Source of the DNA: Aquifex aeolicus
GTDB taxonomy: Bacteria; Aquificota; Aquificia; Aquificales; Aquificaceae
Length of the DNA stretch: 10,801 nt
Reading direction: 5' to 3'
NCBI GenBank assembly: GCA_011375045.1
Contig: DRNB01000276.1
Coordinates: forward strand, 1-10,801
In this document: piece after piece, positions 1 through 5,638 of the stretch
Numbering within the stretch: the first letter of the stretch is position 1
Layout of the letters: every line of letters starts with the position of its first letter
Notes under the pieces: model-generated
The model's input: the letters and a program-made list of their open reading frames with translations, nothing else
Told to the model about the DNA's origin: nothing
The model's database searches: none
Program-made: the position numbers and the translations under genes

Positions 1-1439
1 AAGTTGGCGAACAGAAAGGTGAAGGCTACGGCGGAGATGTACATTATGAGGTTCTGTTTGGGATCGGGGCTCGGCATGAGCTTCTGCTGGAGTATCATGG
101 TAAGACCCATCACGATGGGGAGCAGGTAGAAGGGGTCCTTGTCCGCGAGGCTGGGTATCCAGAGCATCCCCGTCAGCTTCAGATCGACGGTTATGATGAG
201 GACCTTGTAGAGGGCGAAGAAGACGGGGATCTGAACGAGGATCGGCAGACAGCCGCTCATGGGATTGGCTCCTATCTCCGAGTAGAGTTTCATCATCTCC
301 TGCTGGAGTTTTGCGGGATCGTCCTTGTATTTCTTCCTCAGCTTTTCCAGTTTCGGAGCGGCTTCCTGCAGTTTCATCATGGAGGTGGTGCTCTTGTAGT
401 TCAGGGGGAAGAAGACGATCCTCAGGATCAGCGTCAGGATGACGATGGACAGGATCCAGCTTCCCGTGTGTTCGAAGACCCAGTACATGAAGAGGAAGAG
501 GGGTTTGACCACTATCCTGAGCATGCCGTAGTCCAGAAGGTCTCCCAGATCTATGTCTCTGAGTCTGGAGTAGTACTTAGCTCCCATGTAGAGGGTGAGG
601 GGTTCGCTGTAGCGAACGTAGGTGAAGGTGGCAAACTTCTCCTCCTCTCCGTCCCTGTAGCTGATCCGGTCCACCACGACCCTGTCGATCTTCCCCTTGA
701 AACCCTTAAAGAAGTACCTGCTCTCCTCCCCCGCAAAGTGGATTTCTCCCTCGTAGCTCTGCTTTCCCTGAACATCGTCGGGATCTATCCGGAGAACGTC
801 GTCCCCCATCTTGAGAACGGGACCCTGATGGGTGTAAAAGGACTCCTCGTCCGGATGGGTTCCCGCCAGCACGTAGAGCTTCCTGTCAGAGTCGCTCTCT
901 ATCCGGAGGAGGAAGTAAAAGTCCCTGAACTCCAACACCTTCGCCAGCTTTATTCCCTCTCCCTCGTAGTGCATCAGGAGCCTGTTCCCCTCACGCCTGA
1001 GGGTGTATCTCCCGAAGTTGAGCTTCTGATCCAGATCGGGGTCCCCCGTGTAAACCTCGAGGGGGAAAACCTTTAGCTTCCGCTCCACCTCGGTTACGAG
1101 GTCGAAGCCGAACTCTCCGTCCACGAACCTCACTATCCTGCCACCCTGAGGGCTCACCTCCAAGGAGAAGTTCCCGAACTTGTAGGTAACGGTTTCCACA
1201 GGCTCTTTCTTCTCTCTGGTGGTTCCCAGCATAAGGGTTGGCAGATCCTCCTTTTTCTCCTCCTTCCTTCCCAGCTTCTCCCTCATCTCCTCCTCGGTTA
1301 TCGTTCCTGTTCCCTTCTGGGGAGGGGGTTCGGGGATGAACTTTATGAAGAAGTAGTCGAAGACCAGTATCAGGATACCCACAACGATCATAGCTATAAA
1401 GATTCTCTTAGCCTCGGCTTCCTTCTTATCGGGTATCAA
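1..1439 (-). CDS. yidC: Membrane protein insertase YidC (3' end beyond window)
   Basis: YidC/Oxa1 insertase places inner-membrane proteins such as ATP synthase subunit c, alone or with SecYEG. About 479 residues are visible and the stop lies outside the window. Seen: a first membrane helix at about residues 12-30, a large beta-rich periplasmic domain to about residue 315 (Gram-negative type), then the conserved insertase core. The core includes LILRIVFFPLNYKS with the groove arginine, a charged coiled cytoplasmic hairpin (KLEKLRKKYKDDPAKLQQEM), and NPMSGCLPILVQIPVFFALY. The chosen start is TTG at 1439-1437. No ATG or GTG lies nearby in frame, and the next ATG (residue 17) would cut into the first helix. 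An AAAGGAGG ribosome site (1459-1452) lies inside the yidD 3' end, 12 bases from the TTG, which is rather far. The TTG overlaps the yidD stop as TTGA, suggesting translational coupling. Identity is very secure; the start is likely. Confidence 0.96.
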   Translation of the reverse strand, partial: MIPDKKEAEAKRIFIAMIVVGILILVFDYFFIKFIPEPPPQKGTGTITEEEMREKLGRKEEKKEDLPTLMLGTTREKKEPVETVTYKFGNFSLEVSPQGGRIVRFVDGEFGFDLVTEVERKLKVFPLEVYTGDPDLDQKLNFGRYTLRREGNRLLMHYEGEGIKLAKVLEFRDFYFLLRIESDSDRKLYVLAGTHPDEESFYTHQGPVLKMGDDVLRIDPDDVQGKQSYEGEIHFAGEESRYFFKGFKGKIDRVVVDRISYRDGEEEKFATFTYVRYSEPLTLYMGAKYYSRLRDIDLGDLLDYGMLRIVVKPLFLFMYWVFEHTGSWILSIVILTLILRIVFFPLNYKSTTSMMKLQEAAPKLEKLRKKYKDDPAKLQQEMMKLYSEIGANPMSGCLPILVQIPVFFALYKVLIITVDLKLTGMLWIPSLADKDPFYLLPIVMGLTMILQQKLMPSPDPKQNLIMYISAVAFTFLFAN

Positions 1440-1642
1440 GGTAGATCTATACCTCCTTTGCTCCAGGGATTACAGCGGAGCAGTCTCCAGAGGGTCTTGA
1501 GGGATCCCTTCAGAACACCGTGCTTCTGGATAGCCATCACAGAATACTCCGAGCACGTAGGGTAGAACCTGCAGCTGGGGGGATAGAGGGGAGAGACAGC
1601 AACCTGCCAGAGGCGCAGAAGCTTTATAGCGATCCAACCCAT
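1436..1642 (-). CDS. yidD: Membrane protein insertion efficiency factor YidD
   Basis: Small membrane-associated protein of the YidD (DUF37) family, thought to help YidC-dependent insertion. The 68-residue product has the full family signature: SPLYPPSCRFYPTCSEYSVMAIQKHGVLKG at residues 17-46, with the conserved cysteines 24, 30 and 57, and a C-terminal RCNPWSKGGIDLP. An amphipathic N-terminal helix (WIAIKLLRLWQVAV) fits membrane attachment. The ATG at 1642 follows the rpmH stop TAA with no spacer, and the stop overlaps the yidC start, so all three genes are very likely translated from one mRNA. Length is slightly below the usual 70-85 residues. In many bacteria rnpA separates rpmH and yidD; here it is missing. 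Confidence 0.95.
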   Translation of the reverse strand: MGWIAIKLLRLWQVAVSPLYPPSCRFYPTCSEYSVMAIQKHGVLKGSLKTLWRLLRCNPWSKGGIDLP

Positions 1643-1786
1643 TTACGGTGCCAGCCTCTTCCTTCCCTTTCTTCTCCTCCTCTTTATTATCCTCCTTCCT
1701 GAGGAGGTTCTCATTCTGGCAAGAAACCCGCTCTTTCTCTTCTTCTTCTTTATCGATATGTGAGGCTTCAGAGCTTCGGTAGCCAT
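1643..1786 (-). CDS. rpmH: 50S ribosomal protein L34
   Basis: A 47-residue protein of the large ribosomal subunit, found by translating the gap between atpE and yidD. The C-terminal 29 residues carry the L34 signature: SGFLARMRTSSGRRIIKRRRRKGRKRLAP, matching the HGFRxRM...GRxxLxxRRxKGRxxL pattern. The N-terminus (ATEALKPHISIKKKKRKS) is more divergent than the usual KRTYQPS start but keeps the basic stretch. The ATG at 1786-1784 has a good ribosome site, GGAGG at 1797-1793, six bases upstream. That site is partly buried in a possible CTCCC/GGGAG hairpin. The gene ends TAA directly against the yidD ATG. It sits 31 bases downstream of atpE and has no obvious promoter of its own, so it probably shares the atpB transcript. 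Confidence 0.95.
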   Translation of the reverse strand: MATEALKPHISIKKKKRKSGFLARMRTSSGRRIIKRRRRKGRKRLAP

Positions 1787-1793
1787 TTACCAC

Positions 1794-1807
1794 CTCCCTT
1801 GAGGGAG
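1794..1807 (-). promoter_or_regulatory. Hairpin covering the rpmH ribosome binding site
   Basis: On the minus strand CTCCC-TCAA-GGGAG forms a five-pair stem with a four-base loop. The 3' arm is the core of the rpmH Shine-Dalgarno sequence GGGAGG, so folding would hide it. Seen: the complementarity. Inferred: a possible control on L34 translation, or a means of coupling it to ribosomes arriving from atpE. The stem is short and could be accidental. Confidence 0.4.
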
Positions 1808-1810
1808 CAG

Positions 1811-1830
1811 GGCGGGTTCAGAAGCCCGCC
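1811..1830 (-). promoter_or_regulatory. GC-rich hairpin over the atpE stop codon
   Basis: GGCGGG and CCCGCC arms (six GC pairs) flank an eight-base loop containing the atpE TGA stop. No T-run follows on the minus strand, so it does not look like a normal intrinsic terminator. It may be an mRNA-stabilising or processing element separating the atpE and rpmH portions of the transcript, or a partial attenuator. The stem is clear; its function is inferred. Confidence 0.5.
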
Positions 1831-2162
1831 TTACCTGTAAATATACCTGTGAAGACGAAAACTATGACCACGAAAAGGGCGTAGAGGGCTATCGTCTCTA
1901 TAAAAGCCAGACCTATGAACATTATGGTCTGGAGCCTTCCACCCACGTTGGGGTTCCTCGCTATACCTTCCTGCGTCCCTCTGACGGCGTTACCCATGCC
2001 TATCCCCGCACCGAGACCGGCGAGACCTATGGCAAGTCCCGAGGCGAGGGCAACGAGACCGAAGAAGAGAGCCTTGTCACCGGAACCGTCTGCTCCTGTC
2101 TCCGCAGCAAAGCCCAGCGCGGGTAGGAGTGAAGCGATAAGGGCAAGAGCCTTCCTACTCAT
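1818..2162 (-). CDS. atpE: F-type ATP synthase subunit c, with signal peptide
   Basis: Forms the rotating proton-carrying ring of FO in the inner membrane. The 114-residue product starts with a signal-peptide-like segment (residues 1-20, MSRKALALIASLLPALGFAA), followed by two glycine/alanine-rich membrane helices (about 33-63 and 78-108). The polar loop carries ARNP (68-71), and helix 2 has the ion-binding Glu89. Signal-peptide-bearing c subunits are known from Aquifex. ATG 2162 is chosen over an upstream in-frame start at 2180, because a strong AAAGGAGG lies seven bases before it. Aligned to the sodium-type c ring, Met57 replaces the sodium-binding Gln while Thr90 and Tyr94 are kept, so proton coupling is likelier. 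The mature part (about 94 residues) is slightly long. The start lies 14 bases after the UspA-like gene. Confidence 0.96.
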   Translation of the reverse strand: MSRKALALIASLLPALGFAAETGADGSGDKALFFGLVALASGLAIGLAGLGAGIGMGNAVRGTQEGIARNPNVGGRLQTIMFIGLAFIETIALYALFVVIVFVFTGIFTGKAGF

Positions 2163-2176
2163 CTGTTTACCTCCTT

Positions 2177-2587
2177 TCACTTTATTATCAGCGAAGGTAT
2201 GTCTATCTCCTCAAGGATCCTGCAGAGATCACCTGTCCCTACGCAGCCCCAGACTATCATATCCGGGGCTTTCTCTCCGGTAAAACGGCGCACTTCGGAC
2301 ATAAGCTCACCCACCGTGAGGTGGGTCTCTACCTCAGCCTCTTCGGAGCCGGTTGCTCTCCTCCAGAGCCTTCTGACCTTTTCCCCCGCCTTCTCCTTGG
2401 CTGATCCGACCGTATCGGGGGGGAGAGGGATGCCCAGCGATATGCCGGCGGACTGAAGTCTGTAAAGGTCTTCCAGGATCACGTGCACGCTGACCTCTGC
2501 GGAGAAAGCACGGGCACACTCCGCCAGCATCCTGAACGCCCTCTCACACTCCAAGGAGGAATCTGTCAGAACAAGCGCTATTTTCAT
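2177..2587 (-). CDS. UspA-like small protein inside the FO gene cluster
   Basis: A 136-residue protein resembling the universal stress protein (HUP) fold. It has an N-terminal strand KIALVLTDSS (2-11) with the Asp that often contacts ATP, a helix ECERAFRMLAECARAF, a second strand SVHVILEDL, a variable middle, and a C-terminal PDMIVWGCVG...IPSLIIK. The usual ATP loop (G-2x-G-9x-G-S/T) appears shortened to GCVGTGDLCRILEEIDIP (114-131) with no GS pair, so nucleotide binding is doubtful. ATG 2587 is preferred over an in-frame codon at 2620, because it lies one base after the atpB stop and follows a GAGGAG ribosome site. The position between atpB and atpE implies tight co-expression with FO. A role in FO assembly or energy sensing is only inferred. 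The fold call is moderately sure. Confidence 0.72.
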   Translation of the reverse strand: MKIALVLTDSSLECERAFRMLAECARAFSAEVSVHVILEDLYRLQSAGISLGIPLPPDTVGSAKEKAGEKVRRLWRRATGSEEAEVETHLTVGELMSEVRRFTGEKAPDMIVWGCVGTGDLCRILEEIDIPSLIIK

Positions 2588-2588
2588 A

Positions 2589-3248
2589 TCAGTGCTCCTC
2601 GTGGACAACCGCCCCCGCAAGATAAACCACCGACAGGATCATGAATATGTATGTCTGTATAAATATGGCGAGGAACTTTATGGCTATTATGAACAGAAGA
2701 ACCACCGGCGAAACAGCCATGGTAAAGGGGTTCTGAATAACAAGTCCCACGAGCGATATGAGGAGCAGAGCACCTGCCTTCATGTTGGCGAAGAGCCTCA
2801 GGGAGAGGGTGATGGGACGGGCTATGTGGGATATTATCTCGACTATGAAGAAGAAGGGGGCGAGTATCTTCACGGGACCCATGAAGTGCTTGAGGTAACT
2901 TAAACCGTTTTCCCTTACACCCTCGTAGTTGTAGTAGAGGAAAACTATCAGAGCCATGGCGAGGTTCGTGTTTATGTTGCCCGTGGGTGCTTCGAGACCC
3001 GGCACCATACCCAGCAGATTGGAGAAGAATATAAAGAGACCTATGGCAGCTATGAGGGGCGTGTACTTCAGACCGCTCGGACCTATGTTGTCCAGAAGCA
3101 TCCCCCTCACAAAGCGCAGGTAACCTTCGAAAAGCGCCTGATAGCGGGTAGGTCTTATGGAAGGTCTGCCCCCCGCTCCTATCAGCCCAAGGGCTATGCC
3201 CATAGCGAGCAATCCCAGAAAGACGTGGTTCAGGCTCACTCCTTCCAT
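2589..3248 (-). CDS. atpB: F-type ATP synthase subunit a
   Basis: Stationary membrane subunit forming the proton half-channels next to the c ring. The 219-residue product contains the family signature SHIARPITLSLRLFANMKAGALLL (140-163), with the essential arginine at 151 (LSLRLFAN). It also has Glu137 and His141 just before it, and Gln198 in the last helix (IFIQTYIF). Five to six membrane helices are visible, including FFSNLLGMVPG at 74-84. It is shorter than E. coli subunit a (about 270) but similar to other compact bacterial versions. The ATG at 3248 has an AAGGA ribosome site and a promoter about 26-34 bases upstream, making it the first gene of the atpB-yidC unit. No atpI-like gene precedes it, and the F1 and b/delta genes are not in this window. 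Confidence 0.97.
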   Translation of the reverse strand: MEGVSLNHVFLGLLAMGIALGLIGAGGRPSIRPTRYQALFEGYLRFVRGMLLDNIGPSGLKYTPLIAAIGLFIFFSNLLGMVPGLEAPTGNINTNLAMALIVFLYYNYEGVRENGLSYLKHFMGPVKILAPFFFIVEIISHIARPITLSLRLFANMKAGALLLISLVGLVIQNPFTMAVSPVVLLFIIAIKFLAIFIQTYIFMILSVVYLAGAVVHEEH

Positions 3249-3273
3249 GGCTGTTTTCCTTTTCGGCTGAATG

Positions 3274-3282
3274 ATTATAACA
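3274..3282 (-). promoter_or_regulatory. Extended -10 promoter for atpB
   Basis: The minus strand reads TGTTATAAT, a perfect -10 hexamer (3279-3274) with the TGn extension. No good -35 TTGACA lies 16-18 bases upstream, as is common for extended -10 promoters. Transcription would begin near 3267, leaving a leader of about 19 bases before the atpB ATG. This is the only convincing promoter for the six-gene unit. Confidence 0.72.
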
Positions 3283-3292
3283 CAAACTCCTT

Positions 3293-3308
3293 TTATCCTG
3301 CTTATCCT
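3293..3308 (-). repeat. Tandem AGGATAA repeat upstream of the atpB -10
   Basis: Two copies of AGGATAA (minus strand 3308-3302 and 3299-3293) repeat with a nine-base period exactly where a -35 box would be expected. They could be an activator or repressor site, or chance in an AT/purine-rich gap. Confidence 0.35.
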
Positions 3309-3315
3309 TGCTAAT

Positions 3316-3332
3316 ATTAAGATATTCTTAAT
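3316..3332. repeat. AT-rich inverted repeat after kdsD
   Basis: ATTAAGA-TAT-TCTTAAT is a perfect seven-base inverted repeat two bases past the kdsD stop codon. An additional TTAAGAA half-site lies beside it. The stem is too AT-rich to be a strong terminator and no T-run follows. It could be a weak transcript end for kdsD or an operator upstream of the atpB promoter. Confidence 0.4.
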
Positions 3333-3334
3333 TC

Positions 3335-4306
3335 TTAAAGATTTATCTCAGCTCTCAGTATATCGTGAAGGTGTATTATGCCGATGGGTTTCCTGTCCCC
3401 GTCGGTAACTATCAGAACCGTTATCTTGTGTTCCTCCATGCGCCTGAGAGCCTCCATAGCCATCTCCTCCGGCTTCGCCGTCTTGGGGTTCCTCGTCATC
3501 ACGTCCCGGGCTGAGCTCCTGTCGAAGTCCCCCCCTCTGCGGACAAAGCGCCTCAGGTCCCCGTCGGTAATTATACCCGTCAGCCTGCCCTCCTCGTTCA
3601 CCACGGCGGTCGCTCCGAACCCCTTGGAGGTCATCTCCAGTATAACCTCCCTCATGGGATCCTCCTCCCTGACAACGGGAAGCTCCTCTCCCGTATGGTA
3701 AAGATCTCTGACAAGCCTCAGCTTCCTCCCCAAGGTTCCCGCGGGGTGTCTCAGGGCGAAGTCCTCCGCCGTGAAGCCCCTGAGTTCGAGGAGGGTCATG
3801 GCGATGGCGTCCCCGAGAACGAGGGTAGCGGTCGAGGTGGTCGTGGGAGCCAGCTGAAGGGGGCAGGCTTCGCACTCCACGTTCAGGAAGAGGTGGACGT
3901 CGCTGTACCTGGCAAGGGTCGAACCCTCCCTGTTGGTTACGGCTATGAGGGGAACGCCCAGCATCTTCAGATAGGGGATGATCTCCACGACCTCCCTGGA
4001 CTCCCCGCTGCTGGATATGGCTATGACCACGTCCTTGCTGTCTATGACACCGAGATCCCCGTGAAGCGCCTCGGAGGGGTGGAGGTAGTGGGCGGGGGTT
4101 CCCGTGCTCGCGAGGGTGGAGGCTATCTTCCGGGCTATGTGGCCCGACTTTCCTATCCCTGTAACGATGACCTTGCCGTTGCAGGCGAGGATAAGCTCCA
4201 CCGCCTTTGCAAAGCGGCTGTCCAGAGCATCCCTCAGCTTTTTTATTCCCTCTATCTCTCTGTCTATAACGCGCCTTGCGCGCTGGAGTATCTCCTCCTC
4301 GTTCAT
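3335..4306 (-). CDS. kdsD: Arabinose-5-phosphate isomerase (KDO synthesis)
   Basis: Interconverts ribulose 5-phosphate and arabinose 5-phosphate, the first step toward KDO of the lipopolysaccharide inner core; cytoplasmic. The 323-residue protein has the standard layout: an N-terminal SIS domain (about 35-175) with GIGKSGHIARKIASTLASTGTPA, HPSEALHGDLG, SSSGES and RHPAGTLGRKL, then two CBS domains (about 203-260 and 266-323). The residues matching the E. coli catalytic set are Lys53, Glu105, Glu146 and His187, all at a constant offset of six. The length fits the full-length family (about 320-330) rather than the CBS-less forms. The ATG overlaps the ppa stop as ATGA, so translation is probably coupled. 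KdsA, KdsB and KdsC are not in this window. Confidence 0.95.
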   Translation of the reverse strand: MNEEEILQRARRVIDREIEGIKKLRDALDSRFAKAVELILACNGKVIVTGIGKSGHIARKIASTLASTGTPAHYLHPSEALHGDLGVIDSKDVVIAISSSGESREVVEIIPYLKMLGVPLIAVTNREGSTLARYSDVHLFLNVECEACPLQLAPTTTSTATLVLGDAIAMTLLELRGFTAEDFALRHPAGTLGRKLRLVRDLYHTGEELPVVREEDPMREVILEMTSKGFGATAVVNEEGRLTGIITDGDLRRFVRRGGDFDRSSARDVMTRNPKTAKPEEMAMEALRRMEEHKITVLIVTDGDRKPIGIIHLHDILRAEINL

Positions 4307-4833
4307 GCCTTAGCTCTGTAGTTCTCGATTCCCTTCTTTATCTCCTCTATGGCGCTCTGAAGACCCTTCCAGCTTTCCACCTTCACCCACTTGCCGGGTT
4401 CGAGCTCCTTGTAGTGCTCGAAGAAGTGTCTTATCCTGTCCCTTACTATCTGGGGCAGGTCGTCAACGGTTCTTATCCTCTCGTAGGAGGGATCGAGCTT
4501 CTGGTGGGGGACGGCGACCAGCTTGGTGTCTATGCCTTCCTCGTCCCTCATCTCCAGCATACCTATGGGTCTGCAGCGCATAACGGAGCCCGGAGCCACC
4601 GGCTCCCGGGAGATGACGAGAACGTCCAGGGGATCCCCGTCGTCCGCAAGGGTCCCCGGCACAAAACCGTAGTTGAAGGGATAGTACATGGCGGTGAACA
4701 GAAACCTGTCCACGAAGACGGCTCCCGTATCCCTGTCCACCTCGTACTTAACGGCGCTTCCCTGAGGTATCTCCACGACCACGTATATGTCTTCGGGCGG
4801 GTTCTTACCCGCGGGAAGATCCTTCAGTCCCAT
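4303..4833 (-). CDS. ppa: Family I inorganic pyrophosphatase
   Basis: Hydrolyses pyrophosphate to phosphate in the cytoplasm, pulling biosynthetic reactions forward. The 176-residue product matches the soluble Mg-dependent family I enzyme, and its active-site residues fall at the same numbers as in the E. coli enzyme: Glu21 (Glu20 in E. coli), Lys29, Glu31, Arg43, Tyr55, Asp65, Asp67, Asp70, Asp97, Asp102, Lys104, Tyr141 and Lys142. Motifs include EIPQGSAVKYEVD, YYPFNYGFVPGT and DDGDPLDVLV. ATG 4833 has GGAGG eight bases upstream. It lies 51 bases after the outer-membrane gene with no terminator visible, and overlaps kdsD by four bases. Pairing with KDO synthesis makes sense because CMP-KDO formation releases pyrophosphate, but this link is inferred. 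Confidence 0.97.
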   Translation of the reverse strand: MGLKDLPAGKNPPEDIYVVVEIPQGSAVKYEVDRDTGAVFVDRFLFTAMYYPFNYGFVPGTLADDGDPLDVLVISREPVAPGSVMRCRPIGMLEMRDEEGIDTKLVAVPHQKLDPSYERIRTVDDLPQIVRDRIRHFFEHYKELEPGKWVKVESWKGLQSAIEEIKKGIENYRAKA

Positions 4834-4884
4834 CCTCAGTACCTCCGGAATCCTATCCTAACACAGGAGCCTCTTTCTCTTCCC

Positions 4885-5580
4885 TCAGAAGTGGTAGGAA
4901 AGCCCCACCATGTAGGAGGTGTTCGACAGCTTCAGCTCTATGCTCTCGTCCAGGGACCGGGTAACGCTGTTCCCCAAGGTGTCCACACACTCGACGGATC
5001 CGCTTATCCTCATATCGACCTTCTTGGCGTACATGTATTTTGCCTGGGCAAAGACGCCCCACACACCTCCTATGGTGGGAAGCTCTCCGAAGATATACTC
5101 ACCGCCGCCGAAGAGCTGAAATCCGGGTGTGAGCTCCGTCTGTCCTGTGGCTGAAGCCGCGCAGCTTACCCCCTGGGAGAGGTTCGTGTAGCTCATGTTA
5201 ACGGTAGCCTGAGCTATGCTTACGTTCAGTCCTCCTCCAGCCCACCCCCTCAGTTTAGAGCCTCCCACCACGTAGGCGAGGTTGACTTCGAAGGGAAGGT
5301 GAACCGCCACGCCCGTCATGTTCACCGTGACCAGATCCCCAGCGTTATCGAAACCCGCCGCTGAAGCCAGAGCCACGTTGGTGTTAACGGACACGCCGTA
5401 TCCGAAGTGAAGGTTGCTCAGAAAGGGGGTTCGGGCTAAAAAGAAGGATCCCACGTTCAGCGAGGGGGTTTCCCCATCCTCGTAGTTAGTCTGACCTATC
5501 CAGACGCCTCCGAAGGCTCTGTATTCCTGAGCTAAGGACAGAAGGGGCAGAGACAGAACAGCCAGAGCGATCCGTTTCAT
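4885..5580 (-). CDS. Putative outer-membrane beta-barrel protein
   Basis: A 231-residue exported protein of unrecognised family. It begins with a signal peptide (MKRIALAVLSLPLLSLA, likely cleaved after Ala17). It then shows alternating hydrophobic/polar strands rich in Gly, Tyr and Phe: FGGVWIGQTNY, LHFGYGVSVNTNVAL, FEVNLAYVVGG, RGWAGGGLNVSI, FQLFGGGEYIF, GVFAQAKYMYA. It ends SYMVGLSYHF, with the terminal Phe that the BAM complex recognises. A barrel of about 8-10 strands seems likely. Cys140 and Cys198 fall in predicted loops and might form a disulfide. ATG 5580 has a strong GAGGAGG seven bases upstream. It could lead an operon with ppa and kdsD. Function is unknown; a small OmpA/OmpW-size porin or structural protein is possible. 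Confidence 0.8.
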   Translation of the reverse strand: MKRIALAVLSLPLLSLAQEYRAFGGVWIGQTNYEDGETPSLNVGSFFLARTPFLSNLHFGYGVSVNTNVALASAAGFDNAGDLVTVNMTGVAVHLPFEVNLAYVVGGSKLRGWAGGGLNVSIAQATVNMSYTNLSQGVSCAASATGQTELTPGFQLFGGGEYIFGELPTIGGVWGVFAQAKYMYAKKVDMRISGSVECVDTLGNSVTRSLDESIELKLSNTSYMVGLSYHF

Positions 5581-5612
5581 GGCTGAACCTCCTCTGCTGG
5601 TGGATTCTGAAC

Positions 5613-5619
5613 TATATTA
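5613..5619. promoter_or_regulatory. Overlapping divergent -10-like boxes
   Basis: The 51-base spacer between the outer-membrane gene and the M20 gene holds TATATT on the plus strand (5613-5618) and TAATAT on the minus strand (5619-5614). Each is correctly placed for one of the divergent genes. Neither has a clear -35. If used, the plus-strand start would lie about seven bases before the M20 ATG, giving an almost leaderless mRNA. Confidence 0.4.
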
Positions 5620-5638
5620 CCATTTCTTAGGATGGTAA
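5617..5638. repeat. Inverted repeat containing the M20 start codon
   Basis: TTACCAT (5617-5623) and ATGGTAA (5632-5638) are perfect seven-base inverted arms separated by eight bases. The right arm contains the M20 ATG and the left arm overlaps the -10-like boxes. It could be an operator for a dimeric regulator of the divergent pair, or an RNA hairpin hiding the start codon if transcription begins at or before 5617. Confidence 0.5.

Noticed and set aside
468..1076. 202-codon open frame on the plus strand
   Set aside because: Antisense to the periplasmic domain of yidC and not protein-like. Long antisense frames recur across this window because of codon composition.
1470..1793. 107-codon open frame starting at a GTG before rpmH
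   Set aside because: It is a +1-shifted reading of rpmH and yidD; the correct frame gives L34.
2584..3285. 233-codon open frame on the minus strand
   Set aside because: Alternative reading frame of atpB, rich in His, Ser and Arg with no domain. The atpB frame carries the conserved subunit a motifs.
3291..3310. TTATCC repeats as DnaA boxes (rpmH often lies near the origin)
   Set aside because: They lack the CACA end of the DnaA box and no further boxes or dnaA gene are seen.
3695..4321. 208-codon open frame on the plus strand
   Set aside because: Antisense to the SIS domain of kdsD, glycine-rich shadow sequence.
4276..5154. 292-codon open frame on the plus strand
   Set aside because: It lies antisense to ppa, whose active site is fully conserved, and to the outer-membrane gene. 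Its translation has no recognisable domain or membrane pattern.
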